Source: Paraburkholderia caffeinilytica
GTDB lineage: Bacteria > Pseudomonadota > Gammaproteobacteria > Burkholderiales > Burkholderiaceae
DNA: 64,000 nt
Assembly (NCBI RefSeq): GCF_003368325.1
Contig: NZ_CP031466.1
Coordinates: forward strand, 2,914,001 to 2,978,000
Direction of reading: 5' to 3'
Position 1 is the stretch's first letter. Every line of letters begins with the position of its first letter. Of this stretch, positions 36,058 through 45,900 are shown in pieces. Under the pieces are notes generated by a model, which was not told where the DNA came from, did not search any database, and saw only the letters and a program-made list of their open reading frames with translations. The position numbers were made by a program, and so were the translations under genes.

Positions 36058-38271
36058 TTATTTGGTGTCGAAGTCGTGGATGCCATCCCACGCCTCGATG
36101 CATGCACGCTCGCGCGCCGTCGCAATGCGTTCGAGATAGAGCGCATAGAGGCCGCTGCCGGGCGCTGCGCCCACCAGTGGGCGCAGCAATGCTTCGGCCG
36201 CGTCCCAGTCTCCCGAGCGGTAGTACCGCAGCGCCTCGTCCCATTGGCCGAGTTCCCAGGCCAATACGGCGGGCAACCGGTCCGCTTCGGCGATGGGCTC
36301 GTAGATTGCCACGGCTTCCCGCTTGCCCTTGACGCGCACGCGATCGAGTTCCCGATAGACGATGCCTTCCGTTTGCTCGCGCGTCGACTCTCCCACCACG
36401 ACGTCGACGCCATAGTGCCTGGAGATGCCCTCGAGCCGCGCACCGAGATTGACCGAATCGCCCATCACCGTATAAGCGCGGCGCACATCCGAGCCCATGT
36501 CGCCAACGGTCATCGGTCCCGTGTTGATGCCGATGCCGACGCGGATCGCCGGCTTGCCGCGTTGCGCGAGCGCCGTATTGAGCAGCGTCAGCGCCTCGCG
36601 CATCCGCAGAGCCCCAAGCACGGCGTGCTGTGCGTGATTCGGATCCGCGACTGGCGCTCCCCAGAAAGCCATGATCGCGTCGCCGATGTATTTGTCGAGC
36701 GTGCCGCGTTGGGCGCGGATCACTGCCGTCATCGCACCGAGGTATTCGTTCATCCACCGGGCGAGGTCTTCCGGTTCGAGCGTCTCGGCGATCGTCGTGA
36801 AGCCGCGCACGTCGCAGAAGAGTACCGTCAGCTCGGCGCGACGACCGTCCATGCTATAGCGTCCCGGCTCGCGACTCATCTCCTCGACCAGCTCGGGCGG
36901 CACGTACTGGCCGAACAGATTCGCAAACTGGCGACGGTGGCGGGATTCGAGGAAGAAGCCGAGCGACATGTTGAGCACGAACAGCGTCGCGATCAGCAGG
37001 ATGCTCGCAGCAAACGGCAAGACACCGCCGCCGTAGGTCCACAGCGCGAAATCACCTGCCGTTGCGAGCGCCAGCAAGGCGATAGTGGCGGCCGTCGCAC
37101 GCAACGGCGCCTGCCAGGGCAGCCCGAAAATCATCAGCAGCCCGATGACGAGCATCGCCACGAGCTGGATCGCGCTCGCATAGGCGGGCTCGTGCCGGAG
37201 CGTGCCGTCGAGCATGCCGCTCACCAGATTGGCGTGAATCTCCACACCTGGATAGACGCTGCCGACGGGTGTCGAGCGCATGTCGAGCAGGCCCGGCGCC
37301 GTCGTGCCGACGAGAACGATGCGATGCGCGAGCAGGTCGGCGGGCACCTTGCCGGTCAGCACGTCGGCCGCCGACACATACGGAAAGCTATGGTCGCGGC
37401 CGCGATACGGAACGAGTGCCGCGCCGTGCTCGTCCACAGGAATCCGAACGGTACGGCGTGGCGTCTTCAGCACGAGCGTGTCGAGCGGATCGTCGCCCTT
37501 GTCACCGCGCTCGCCGAAATCCGGCACGAGCACAGGCTCGCCGAGCACAAGCCGCACGATGGCGAGCGAGAGCGACTCGTATACTTTGTCGCCGTGCCGA
37601 ATCAGCAATGGCACGCGCCGCACGTTGCCGTCGAAGTCGACCACGGGATTGAAAAAACCCGCACTGGTCGAGGCCTGCTGAAAAACGGGCAGATTACCCG
37701 CGTATCCCTGGGCTTCCCTCACGCCCCCTTGATGGCCCGCGAACACGGCAGCGGACAGAACGGGGGAAGGCAAGGCACCATGCGCGTCGCCGCGACCGCT
37801 CATGTAATAACCGAGCACAACCGGCCGGCCGCCCAGCGCGGCGGCGAACCGGCCATCGAAATCGAGCTGTCCGCGCAAACCGTCAAGCACCGCCCGATAT
37901 CTTGCGTCGCCGCGCATGCCGCCTGCGGCAAGCTGTTCGAGCGAAGCGAGTCCCGAACTGCGATCCGGCTCGGCCATCACGATGTCGAACCCAACCACGC
38001 TCGCGCCCGCGCCGAAGAGCCGGTCGACAAGCATCGCCATCCGGTCCCTTCCCCATGGCCAGCGGCCCACCTCTGCAAGGCTGCGTTCATCGATATCGAC
38101 GATCACAATCCTGTCGTCGGGCGTGCGCGGCATCGTCAGCCGCAGCCGCGCGTCGTAGATGAGATTGTCGAGTACGTCGACGGGGAGCAGCCGGTAGAAA
38201 CCGGCCGCGTGGCCGAGTAGAACGGCGAGCACGGCAAGACTGGCGATCCAGCGCAAGAGGTTGCGTTTCAT
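36058..38271 (-). CDS. CHASE2-domain class III adenylate/guanylate cyclase
   Basis: 737 residues. TM1 is about 7-24. The extracytoplasmic CHASE2 domain (about 30-345) contains RIVIVDIDERSLAEVGRWPWGR and GVEIHANLVSGML. Three transmembrane helices follow (about 363-440), then a class III cyclase domain (about 475-655) with metal Asp487 (LFCDVRGFT), base-selecting Lys527 and metal Asp531 in LDKYIGDAI, and GIGINTGPMTVGDMG then YTVMGDSVNLGARLE. The Lys favours ATP. The C-terminal 80 residues (WDEALRYYRSGDWDAAEALL) look like a TPR-type pair. It starts eight bases after the SulP stop. Confidence 0.9.
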   Translation of the reverse strand: MKRNLLRWIASLAVLAVLLGHAAGFYRLLPVDVLDNLIYDARLRLTMPRTPDDRIVIVDIDERSLAEVGRWPWGRDRMAMLVDRLFGAGASVVGFDIVMAEPDRSSGLASLEQLAAGGMRGDARYRAVLDGLRGQLDFDGRFAAALGGRPVVLGYYMSGRGDAHGALPSPVLSAAVFAGHQGGVREAQGYAGNLPVFQQASTSAGFFNPVVDFDGNVRRVPLLIRHGDKVYESLSLAIVRLVLGEPVLVPDFGERGDKGDDPLDTLVLKTPRRTVRIPVDEHGAALVPYRGRDHSFPYVSAADVLTGKVPADLLAHRIVLVGTTAPGLLDMRSTPVGSVYPGVEIHANLVSGMLDGTLRHEPAYASAIQLVAMLVIGLLMIFGLPWQAPLRATAATIALLALATAGDFALWTYGGGVLPFAASILLIATLFVLNMSLGFFLESRHRRQFANLFGQYVPPELVEEMSREPGRYSMDGRRAELTVLFCDVRGFTTIAETLEPEDLARWMNEYLGAMTAVIRAQRGTLDKYIGDAIMAFWGAPVADPNHAQHAVLGALRMREALTLLNTALAQRGKPAIRVGIGINTGPMTVGDMGSDVRRAYTVMGDSVNLGARLEGISRHYGVDVVVGESTREQTEGIVYRELDRVRVKGKREAVAIYEPIAEADRLPAVLAWELGQWDEALRYYRSGDWDAAEALLRPLVGAAPGSGLYALYLERIATARERACIEAWDGIHDFDTK

Positions 38272-38279
38272 CGCGCGGC

Positions 38280-40496
38280 TCAGCGGGCGGCACGCACAGC
38301 TTCGTTCGTGACGGCGAGCCGCGAGGCCAGCACCTTCACGACGAAGCGGTGAAATTGCCGCGCGGTATCGGCGTCGGCCGATTCGAGCCGCTGCAGTGCG
38401 TCGAATGTGAGACGCCGCACGACGGTCGGCTCGTCGGCCCGCACATCCGCGCTGCGCGTTTGCTGCGTATAGAGCGCCATTTCGCCGACCACCGTGCCCG
38501 CGCCAAACGAGCGCAGACGCATCGATTGGCCGTTCGCGAGCGGCAGCGAAACGGTTACACGCCCCGCTTCGATGAAGTACACCGCATCGCCGGCATCGCC
38601 GCGCGCAAATAGCGGCTCGTCTTGTGCGAGCCGGCGTGTTTGCATACAGCGCTCGAGCTGCGCTAGGGCCGCTTCGGTAAAGTGCGGCTGTATCGCGCTC
38701 AGCCCGTGCGACACAGTCTGCGCCGCCAGGCGATCGGTTCGCGCGAGCAACCGGTCTTCGACCCATTCGAGGCCGGTGTCGAGATCGCTGAATGTCTTGA
38801 CGTCCGCAGTCAGCACGCGCGCACGCGCAAGCATCTCGTGCGCTCGCGGGGGCAACGCGGTAAGGACGAGCGTGTCGCCGTTTGCCGCGCAGCGCTGCTT
38901 GAGCCTGAGGAATGTCGCCGAAGTCGATACGTCGAGACCGCTCACCTGGCGAAAATCCAGCATCACATAATGCTGCTTGCTGCCGGCGGCGTTGCCCAGC
39001 CGCTTGCCCAGCCGGCGCAGCACGAGATTCGCGGTGCCGAAAAACAGAAAGCCTTGCAGACAGACACCGACCACGGCATCACCGTGCTCGCGAAGCCATG
39101 CCGTATCTTCGATCGAACGCTCGACGTTCGAATGGCACGCACGGGCGTCGAACTCGCGCGACACCGCGCTGATGCGGCTGTAGTTGAAGACGAACATCGC
39201 GCAGGCGGCGGCGATGCCGAGCGCGATGCCCGCAACGACCCCCTCGACCGCGATGACGCCAACGATCAGCAAGACGAGCAGATAGTCGGCGAGGCCCAGC
39301 TTGCGATAGGAGGCGATGAGCCATTCGCGCAGGATTCCCCAGGAAAGATAAAGCTGCAGTCCGACGAGCACGGGTTTCGGCAGCCAGGCAATCACGCCCG
39401 GCACGAGCCCGATGACGGCGAAGCAGCTGGCACCCGCAACGATGCCGCTCAGGCGCGCGGTCGCCCCAGCGCGGCGGTTCAGCAGCGTGCGCGTCATCGA
39501 CTGATAGCCGATAACGCCACCCGTCACGCCCGCAAGCAGGTTGGCGAGACCAGCCGCGCGCATTTCCTGGTTGAAGTCGGCGTCGAACCCCGTTGCGACG
39601 CTGGCCCCGCTCGCGTTCAGCAAAATCGTCAACGCGGATACCGCCGCCACGGCCAGGCATTCGGGCAAGTGAGTGACGATCGTGGTCCAGTCGATCTGGT
39701 GACGCGGCAGCATGAGCGGCAACTGCAGCGACGACAGCGATTCACGGTCGAAGAGCAGGCCCGCCGCACGCCACTGCTCGGCCGTCTGCCCCATCGCGAG
39801 CATTCCCGCAAAGAACACGACCACGCCCGCCCCGAGGCCAAGCGGCGTCAGCGCATAGGGTTTGACGCGGCCTTGCGCGGCGAGCAGCGTGCCGCACACC
39901 ACAAGTGCCGGCAGCCAGGCAAGCCAGGGCAGATCGGGCAGCGCGGCCAGCGCGGACCAGCCGAGACTGTGTCCGGTCAGCGTGCGCATTGCGCCGGACA
40001 ACAGCAGATAGCCCGAACCGCCGAGAAATCCGCCGACAACCGGAAACGGCAAAAACTGGATCATCGAACTGCGGCGCGACACGCCGACCAGATAGAGCAG
40101 TGTCCCTGTCACGATCGAACTCACGGCGATTGCTGCAAGCACGGTGAAGAGAACGCCGTCCGGCGGCAGGCCTGTCGCGCTGGCGTCGGCTGCCACGCTG
40201 CCCGCAAGACCGACGAGGACCGCCACGGCATTGCTGTCGGGCCCGCCGATCGAGAACGGCAACGAGCTTTTCACCGCGACGACGAGCGCGATGACGCCAC
40301 CGCTCACGAGCGTGACCAGGATGCCGACGCTCACGAAATGCGCGAGGCTGCCGCTGAAGATCAGCGACCCGTAGGCGATCGAATAGCACAGCGAGACGAA
40401 GCCGGACAGCAGACCGGCGACGACGTTGGCCGTTACCGGCGTGCCGGTGCCCGAGTCGCGCGGCGATGTCCTGAATGCAAAGGTCTTGTCGGTCAT
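38280..40496 (-). CDS. SulP-family anion transporter with STAS and cyclic-nucleotide-binding domains
   Basis: 738 residues from the ATG at 40496, eight bases after the FecR stop. Residues about 20-420 form the SulP membrane domain (SLPFSIGGPDSNAVAVLVGLAG, GASVATGFDADFNQEMRAAGLANL, GYQSMTRTLLNRRAGATARLSG). The STAS domain is about 450-580 (VMLDFRQVSGLDVSTSATFLRL). A cNMP-binding beta roll occupies about 600-735 (DAVYFIEAGRVTVSLPL and GTVVGEMALYTQQTRSADV, where the phosphate-binding cassette has GEMAL then TRSA). Substrate could be sulfate, bicarbonate or another anion. The cNMP domain predicts direct control by the product of the cyclase encoded next. Confidence 0.88.
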   Translation of the reverse strand: MTDKTFAFRTSPRDSGTGTPVTANVVAGLLSGFVSLCYSIAYGSLIFSGSLAHFVSVGILVTLVSGGVIALVVAVKSSLPFSIGGPDSNAVAVLVGLAGSVAADASATGLPPDGVLFTVLAAIAVSSIVTGTLLYLVGVSRRSSMIQFLPFPVVGGFLGGSGYLLLSGAMRTLTGHSLGWSALAALPDLPWLAWLPALVVCGTLLAAQGRVKPYALTPLGLGAGVVVFFAGMLAMGQTAEQWRAAGLLFDRESLSSLQLPLMLPRHQIDWTTIVTHLPECLAVAAVSALTILLNASGASVATGFDADFNQEMRAAGLANLLAGVTGGVIGYQSMTRTLLNRRAGATARLSGIVAGASCFAVIGLVPGVIAWLPKPVLVGLQLYLSWGILREWLIASYRKLGLADYLLVLLIVGVIAVEGVVAGIALGIAAACAMFVFNYSRISAVSREFDARACHSNVERSIEDTAWLREHGDAVVGVCLQGFLFFGTANLVLRRLGKRLGNAAGSKQHYVMLDFRQVSGLDVSTSATFLRLKQRCAANGDTLVLTALPPRAHEMLARARVLTADVKTFSDLDTGLEWVEDRLLARTDRLAAQTVSHGLSAIQPHFTEAALAQLERCMQTRRLAQDEPLFARGDAGDAVYFIEAGRVTVSLPLANGQSMRLRSFGAGTVVGEMALYTQQTRSADVRADEPTVVRRLTFDALQRLESADADTARQFHRFVVKVLASRLAVTNEAVRAAR

Positions 40497-40504
40497 GGTG
40501 TGAT

Positions 40505-41158
40505 TTACTTGCAAGCGGCGGGAGACGGGACGACGGACTTGACATTGGTCCCTGACATGGCGTCGAACGTCGAGTGCCGTGAGCGGATGATCGTGCCGTA
40601 GCCCTCGGACAATTCGTGATGGTCAACGTCGGTGCGAACGTCGATCGTGCCGTGATAGACGCGCACGTGTTCGCCGGCCTCGTCGCCGGAACATTGCAAC
40701 CCGCACTCGAGCACTGACCACTCGGTGCCGCGAATGCCGATCGTCGCCGTCTGTGTCTTCAGCTGATATGCGTCGGGATTGCCCTGTTTGCCGATCAACC
40801 CCGAGATCACGCGCAACCCGCCCTTGAGCAGCGACGCGACGCTGACGTTGCGCGCCGGATCGTCTTCGCCGAAGCGGTAATCGTCGATCCGGTACACCGT
40901 GTCGCCCTTGAGATAGATGCGTTGATGATCAGCCATCAGCAGCACGGCCTCGGCGTTTTTCATGGTCTGGATCGTGTCGCCGCGTTCGAGCGCGGAGCCT
41001 GCCACGGCGAAACGCTTCGTGCCTCCAGCCGCTTCGATCGCCACGACACCGGCGGTGTAGGCGATCGTGCCGGCCGGCGCATCGGCGCGGGCGACGCTCG
41101 CGGCGCTCATGGCGACGAGCGCGCCGAGGCATGCGCAGAGGCGGAAGAATGAACGCAC
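40505..41158 (-). CDS. Secreted FecR-domain protein of the TPS operon
   Basis: 217 residues from a GTG at 41158 with AGGGAG eight bases upstream; the longer frame to 41200 would overlap tpsB. The signal peptide is FFRLCACLGALVAMSAASVARADA. The FecR domain includes GTIAYTAGVVAIEAAGG, GDTIQTMKNAEAVLLMAD and LKGGLRVISGLIGKQG. After the ATIGIRGTEW motif comes a CxxxC pair (CGLQC), as in the paralogue at 2504. No membrane anchor. It lies 14 bases after the TpsB stop and eight before SulP. An envelope accessory to exoprotein secretion, or a periplasmic sensor input to CHASE2, are both possible. Confidence 0.78.
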   Translation of the reverse strand: MRSFFRLCACLGALVAMSAASVARADAPAGTIAYTAGVVAIEAAGGTKRFAVAGSALERGDTIQTMKNAEAVLLMADHQRIYLKGDTVYRIDDYRFGEDDPARNVSVASLLKGGLRVISGLIGKQGNPDAYQLKTQTATIGIRGTEWSVLECGLQCSGDEAGEHVRVYHGTIDVRTDVDHHELSEGYGTIIRSRHSTFDAMSGTNVKSVVPSPAACK

Positions 41159-41172
41159 AGGCTGTCTCTCCC

Positions 41173-42900
41173 TCAAAAGGCCTTGGTCAACTGAAGCCAC
41201 ACGCGGCCCGCGTGGTCGGTATCGGCCACCGCCGCCGCGTTGCCGAGCTTGTGCGCGTAGACAAGACGCACCTCGTAGCTCGGCGCGCCCGACAACGTGA
41301 TGCCGACGCCCACCCCGGACAGCCGACGATGGTTGGGATCGGTCGTGAACGGATAGACGTTGTCGCGCACGAACCCCGTGTCGACGAATCCATACACACC
41401 CAGCTGACCGGGCACGACCGACTGCGCGAGCGCATAGCGCAGTTCCGCCGTCGCGAGATAGCCTTCGTCGCCGGGCGCCTCGCCGGTCGGATACGCACGC
41501 ACGCCATACGGGCCGCCCAGCGAAAACTTCTCCGATGAGATGAGATTTTTCGAGGCCTGCTGTCCGCTCAACGCGAGGTAGAGCTGAAGCTTCGACGTGA
41601 AAGCCTCGTAGAGCGCAAACGAATACGTGGCCTTCCGGTAATGCCCTGCCGATTGGGCCGACGACTGGTCCGTAGCGAGCGCATCGGCCGACTCGAAATG
41701 CACGTCACCCGCCTCCATACGCAGTGCGTAGCTGGCGAACGTCTTGCCGAGCAGCACATTGCCGTTGACGCCGGCAACATAGACGTTGTCGAACTTGTTA
41801 TCGACCGTGCCGCTCGCGTGATCGGTCAGACTCTTGCGGTCGAATCCGCCTTCCGCGTTGAGGTTGACGGTGCGCGAGCGGATCAGCGGATAGCTCGTCG
41901 TCCAGGACAGCACCGTCGCGTGACCGTAGGCATCGAGCGACGCAAAATCGGCGCCGAGCCGGTACGTCGATTCCACGAGCGAAATGCCGGTGCGCAGCCC
42001 GTCGCTGCCGATGGGCGCGCTGTAGCCGAGCTGGCCGAACGTCTGCCCCGTCACCGACGTCAATGCGCGCGCATCGAGCCGGTCGCCGAAGCCGAGGGGA
42101 CTCAGCCATTGCAGCGAGCCGCCGATGCGGTCGCGCCCTGTCGGGCGGATGCCGTAGTTGTCGCCCTGCACACTGAATGCGAGCGCGCGCGTTGGCGGCA
42201 CGTCGAGCGCCAGGTCCGACGTGCCCGGCGTGTCGCCTGCCTGCAGATTGCCCGTGACGGCGCTCGCGCCCGTTGCGTCCTGCATCAGCAACGCCACACG
42301 ATCGAGGCGCCGCTCGTCGACCACCTCCCCCAGATGCGCGGAGCTCGCATAACGTTGCAGCACGGCGTCCCGCACGGGTGAGCCGTTATGCAACTCGACC
42401 TTGCCATAGCGCCCTTCGACGATCGCAATGCCGACCATGCCGTCGCGAATGTCCTGTGCGGGGACGTAAGCGCGCGCGACGAGATAGCCATGCGCACGAT
42501 AGAAATCGGTGATTCGCGCCGCTGCCTCGTCGAGATCGCCCAGCGTGCGCGCGTCGCCGAGCGCCGGTGCGAGCAGCGGCATCAAGGCTGCCGTGCTGAA
42601 CTTCGTGTTGCCGTCCATCTGAAAGCCCTTGACGGCGAAGCGCAGCGTCGATGCCGACGGCCCGGCTCCGGCGGGAGACTCGATATGGATCTCGGCATTC
42701 GATGCGGGCAGTGCCGGTGGCGGCAGACTTTGCAACTGGTCGCGCAACGTGCTGCCCGCATTGGGCACATTTGGCAGATTCGGCACCGGTGTCGCCAGTT
42801 GCGCCGAGGCTTCGGGTATCGCGCAGCCGAGCACCGTGCCGAGCCCGGCGACTACGTGCAGCAGAACGGAGCGACGCGGCTTCATGAAACGGACGGCCAT
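41173..42900 (-). CDS. TpsB outer-membrane transporter (ShlB/FhaC/HecB family)
   Basis: 575 residues from the ATG at 42900, eight bases after the tpsA stop. Signal peptide (RRSVLLHVVAGLGTVLGCAIPEASAQ), Pro-rich segment, then two POTRA-like domains (about 70-220: FAVKGFQMDGNTKFSTAALMPLL, AHGYLVARAYVPAQDI) and a 16-strand barrel ending LQLTKAF with terminal Phe. The conserved L6 loop motif appears as GGPYGVRAYPTGEAPGDEG. It exports the TpsA protein encoded just upstream; POTRA domains recognise the TPS domain in the periplasm. Confidence 0.92.
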   Translation of the reverse strand: MAVRFMKPRRSVLLHVVAGLGTVLGCAIPEASAQLATPVPNLPNVPNAGSTLRDQLQSLPPPALPASNAEIHIESPAGAGPSASTLRFAVKGFQMDGNTKFSTAALMPLLAPALGDARTLGDLDEAAARITDFYRAHGYLVARAYVPAQDIRDGMVGIAIVEGRYGKVELHNGSPVRDAVLQRYASSAHLGEVVDERRLDRVALLMQDATGASAVTGNLQAGDTPGTSDLALDVPPTRALAFSVQGDNYGIRPTGRDRIGGSLQWLSPLGFGDRLDARALTSVTGQTFGQLGYSAPIGSDGLRTGISLVESTYRLGADFASLDAYGHATVLSWTTSYPLIRSRTVNLNAEGGFDRKSLTDHASGTVDNKFDNVYVAGVNGNVLLGKTFASYALRMEAGDVHFESADALATDQSSAQSAGHYRKATYSFALYEAFTSKLQLYLALSGQQASKNLISSEKFSLGGPYGVRAYPTGEAPGDEGYLATAELRYALAQSVVPGQLGVYGFVDTGFVRDNVYPFTTDPNHRRLSGVGVGITLSGAPSYEVRLVYAHKLGNAAAVADTDHAGRVWLQLTKAF

Positions 42901-42908
42901 CGGCGCGC

Positions 42909-45900
42909 TCACGGTGCGCACGCCGCGGACACGGGCCATGCCGCAACCGACGAAGACCGGTTGTCATTGGCGACGAGCGTCGTGCGGGCCGCGTCGAACG
43001 TCGCAATGATGGTGCTGACTTCCTTTCTGCGCAGTGTGTCGACGTCGAGGGCACCCGTGTCGGCGTCGGTGCTCGCGATCGCATGGACCTGATCGACGAC
43101 GGGCGAGGGTGAGGAGGTCGCGCTCGTGATGGTCAGGTCCGCCAACTGGCCATCGGCCACCACGTAACCGGCAGGCACGCCTGACGCCGTGAAGCGGATG
43201 CGATAGCGTCCTATGCCGTCGTCCCCGTTCGCGCGGGTCGCACTTGCCGCATCGCCGTTGCTGTATACGCTGATCGACATGCCCGCCGGCACGGCCGCAT
43301 CGGTGAAGGCGTAGCCGTAGCTCGCGCCGGCGTATTTCAACGAGTACGTCGCACTTTCCTGCGCAGTCTGGCCTGCCTTCTTCTGATTCGCGATCGCGTT
43401 CACGAGAATCGTCTGGTCGGTCGAGAAGACGTAGCGATTGCCGCTTGCCGAAACCGTCGAACCGGCGCTGTAGCTTTGTCCCCAGAGCGCATCGTTGCCG
43501 CTTTGCAAGCCGCCGAATGTGTCGGCATCGGGGCTCGCCGAATAGATGAGCCACCGGCCGTTGCTCGCGACAACGGCATTCGATCCAAAGGCATTCGTGA
43601 AGTCCGCGCTCGCCAGCACGACGGCATCGCCGCTCGCCGACGACGTGATCGCCTGCGCGAGCGTCGTCGCGTAGCCGGTATTCGTCAACGCGACGGCGCC
43701 ACCCGCCGTGATCCCCGCCGTCGCGCCGACCTGGCCGACCGTCAGATCGGCGGCGTTGTTCAGACTGAACGTGCCGCTGACATTGGCGGCCACGGTGCCG
43801 ATCTGGTTCGCGCCATCGAGCGTCACATTGCCCGCGCCGGCCACGCCGAGCGCGCCCAGCGTGAACGCGCCGCTCTGCGTGATGTCGCCGCCCGAAGTCT
43901 GCAACGTGAGCGTCGAGCCGCTGCCGCTCACGGAGCCCAGCGTCATCTGGGCCGCCGAGAGCGTCGTGTCGCCGCTCAGGCTGAGCGTCGTGCCCGAATC
44001 GAACACCAGCGAGACGCCGCTTGCTGTCGTCAGCGCGGTCGCCCGCAGATCGGTCAGGACGGACGGCAGCAGCGACGCCACCGACGAAACCGTCCCGCCC
44101 GAAAACGGATTGCCGAGCGCAGCCGCAATGTCGCCGAGGCTCACGTTCGTGCCGCCCAGTTTGACGACGTTGTCCGTGAGGTCCATCGCCACGCTTGCGC
44201 CCGAGGTCTCGGCGGCAGCGAGTGCGGTGCCGCTGCCGCTCGGCGTGAAGACGACCACGGCCGTTGTGCCGCTGAAGGTGGTCGAGGAGAACATCAGATA
44301 GTAGAAGCCGTTTGCGCCCGTCAATACGCTGCCGATCAACTGGTCGTTCGCGGCGAGGTCGACGGTCGAGCCGGCTTTCGCGGTTCCTGACGCGCTTGTG
44401 TAGGTGCCGGAAAATACCGTCGGCGTGCTCGTGAAGATCGACGCGAGATACGGATACGACGTGCCGTCGATGAATTTCCAGACGCTGCTGAAATCGAAAC
44501 CGGCAAAGTTCGACGCCGTGCCCGTCAGCATCTGCGCGTTCGTGAGGCCCGTGCCGCCTAGACTCGTGGTCTGCCCGGTCGTGTCGGTGTTCCAGTAGCT
44601 GTCGCTGACCGTGCCCGTGCCGACCGCGACGAGACCGCCCGTCACACCGCTGCTGTCCTGCACCAGGCCCGCTGCATAGCTGCGCGCGATCGTGCCCATG
44701 TTCTGGCCGACGAGCCCAGCCGATGCAAAGGTGCCCGTCACCGCGCCGAGCGCGTAGCTGTCGGCGATCGTGCCCGTGTTCAAGCCGACCAGGCCGCCGT
44801 CGTAGCCCCAGACCGAGGTCACCTGCGAGATCGAGAACGACTGCGAGATCGTGCCGTCGTTCCGGCCGACGAGTCCGCCGACAAACCGGTCACCCGTCAC
44901 GAACGCGGCCGAGGTCGAACTCACGATCGTCCCGCCGGCGTTCAATCCGACCAGACCGCCGACCTGGCCGAGCGTGATCGAGCCGCTGGCGCCGGCAGAC
45001 GCCGTCACCGTCACGCCCAAGCCGGCGCTCGAATTGCTGATCGTCGCGGTCGAACCCGTGTCGTTGACGTTTTCTCCGACGAGCCCGCCGACGTTGGTCG
45101 TGCCGACCATGTCGGCCAGCGTGTTGGAGGTGGCCGTCACCGTTCCGTTGTCGACGGAGACGCCCGAGATCGTCCCGCCCTGGTTGATGCCGGTCAGCGC
45201 GCCGACGAAGCGCGAACCCTCGACAGTAAAGTTGGTCAGCGAAAGATTCGATATCGAGCCATCCTGAACGATGCCGAAGAGGCCCACGTCCTGGGTATTC
45301 GGCAGACTGATCGACAGGCCGGTGATGGTCTTGCCGTTGCCGTCGAACGTGCCCGTGAAGGGCATGTCGGTGCTGCTGCCGATCGGGGCGAAACCGGCGC
45401 CGCTGTTCCAGTTCGCGGTGCCGCTCGCATCGATCGAATTGGCGAGCTTGTATGCATCGGCGAGCAGCGACACGGACGAGCCGATGCCCTGCAGACCATA
45501 GACGTCGCCGATCAGATACGGATCGGTGGTTGTTCCACTACCGCTCAATGCACGCAGGAACGAGCCGCTTGTCAGCACGAAATTCTGTGCGCTGAAACTC
45601 GCGACGGAACCGCTCCCGACCTGGAGCCACTGGCCTCCCGTGAGATCGAACGTGCCCGTGGTAATCGCGGCGTTCTGATCGGGCGTGATCGTGCCTGCCG
45701 CCGACAACGTCAGCACGCCGCTCGTCGTATCGAGCGTGATGGGCGCGGAAAGCGTGATGTTGCCGCTCGCGCTCGCCGCACTGAGCGCGAGCCCGGTAAA
45801 CGCCCCTGCCAGCACGATGTTGTTCGTCGCATTGGCTACGAGCGAGCCGGTCGTGCCGGCATTCAGCGTGCCGGTGATGTTGATGTTGCGGTCGGCCGTC

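Noticed and set aside
40505..41200. Longer FecR frame starting at 41200 and overlapping tpsB.
   Set aside because: The GTG at 41158 has a good AGGGAG site and places the signal peptide at the N-terminus; the longer start would bury it.
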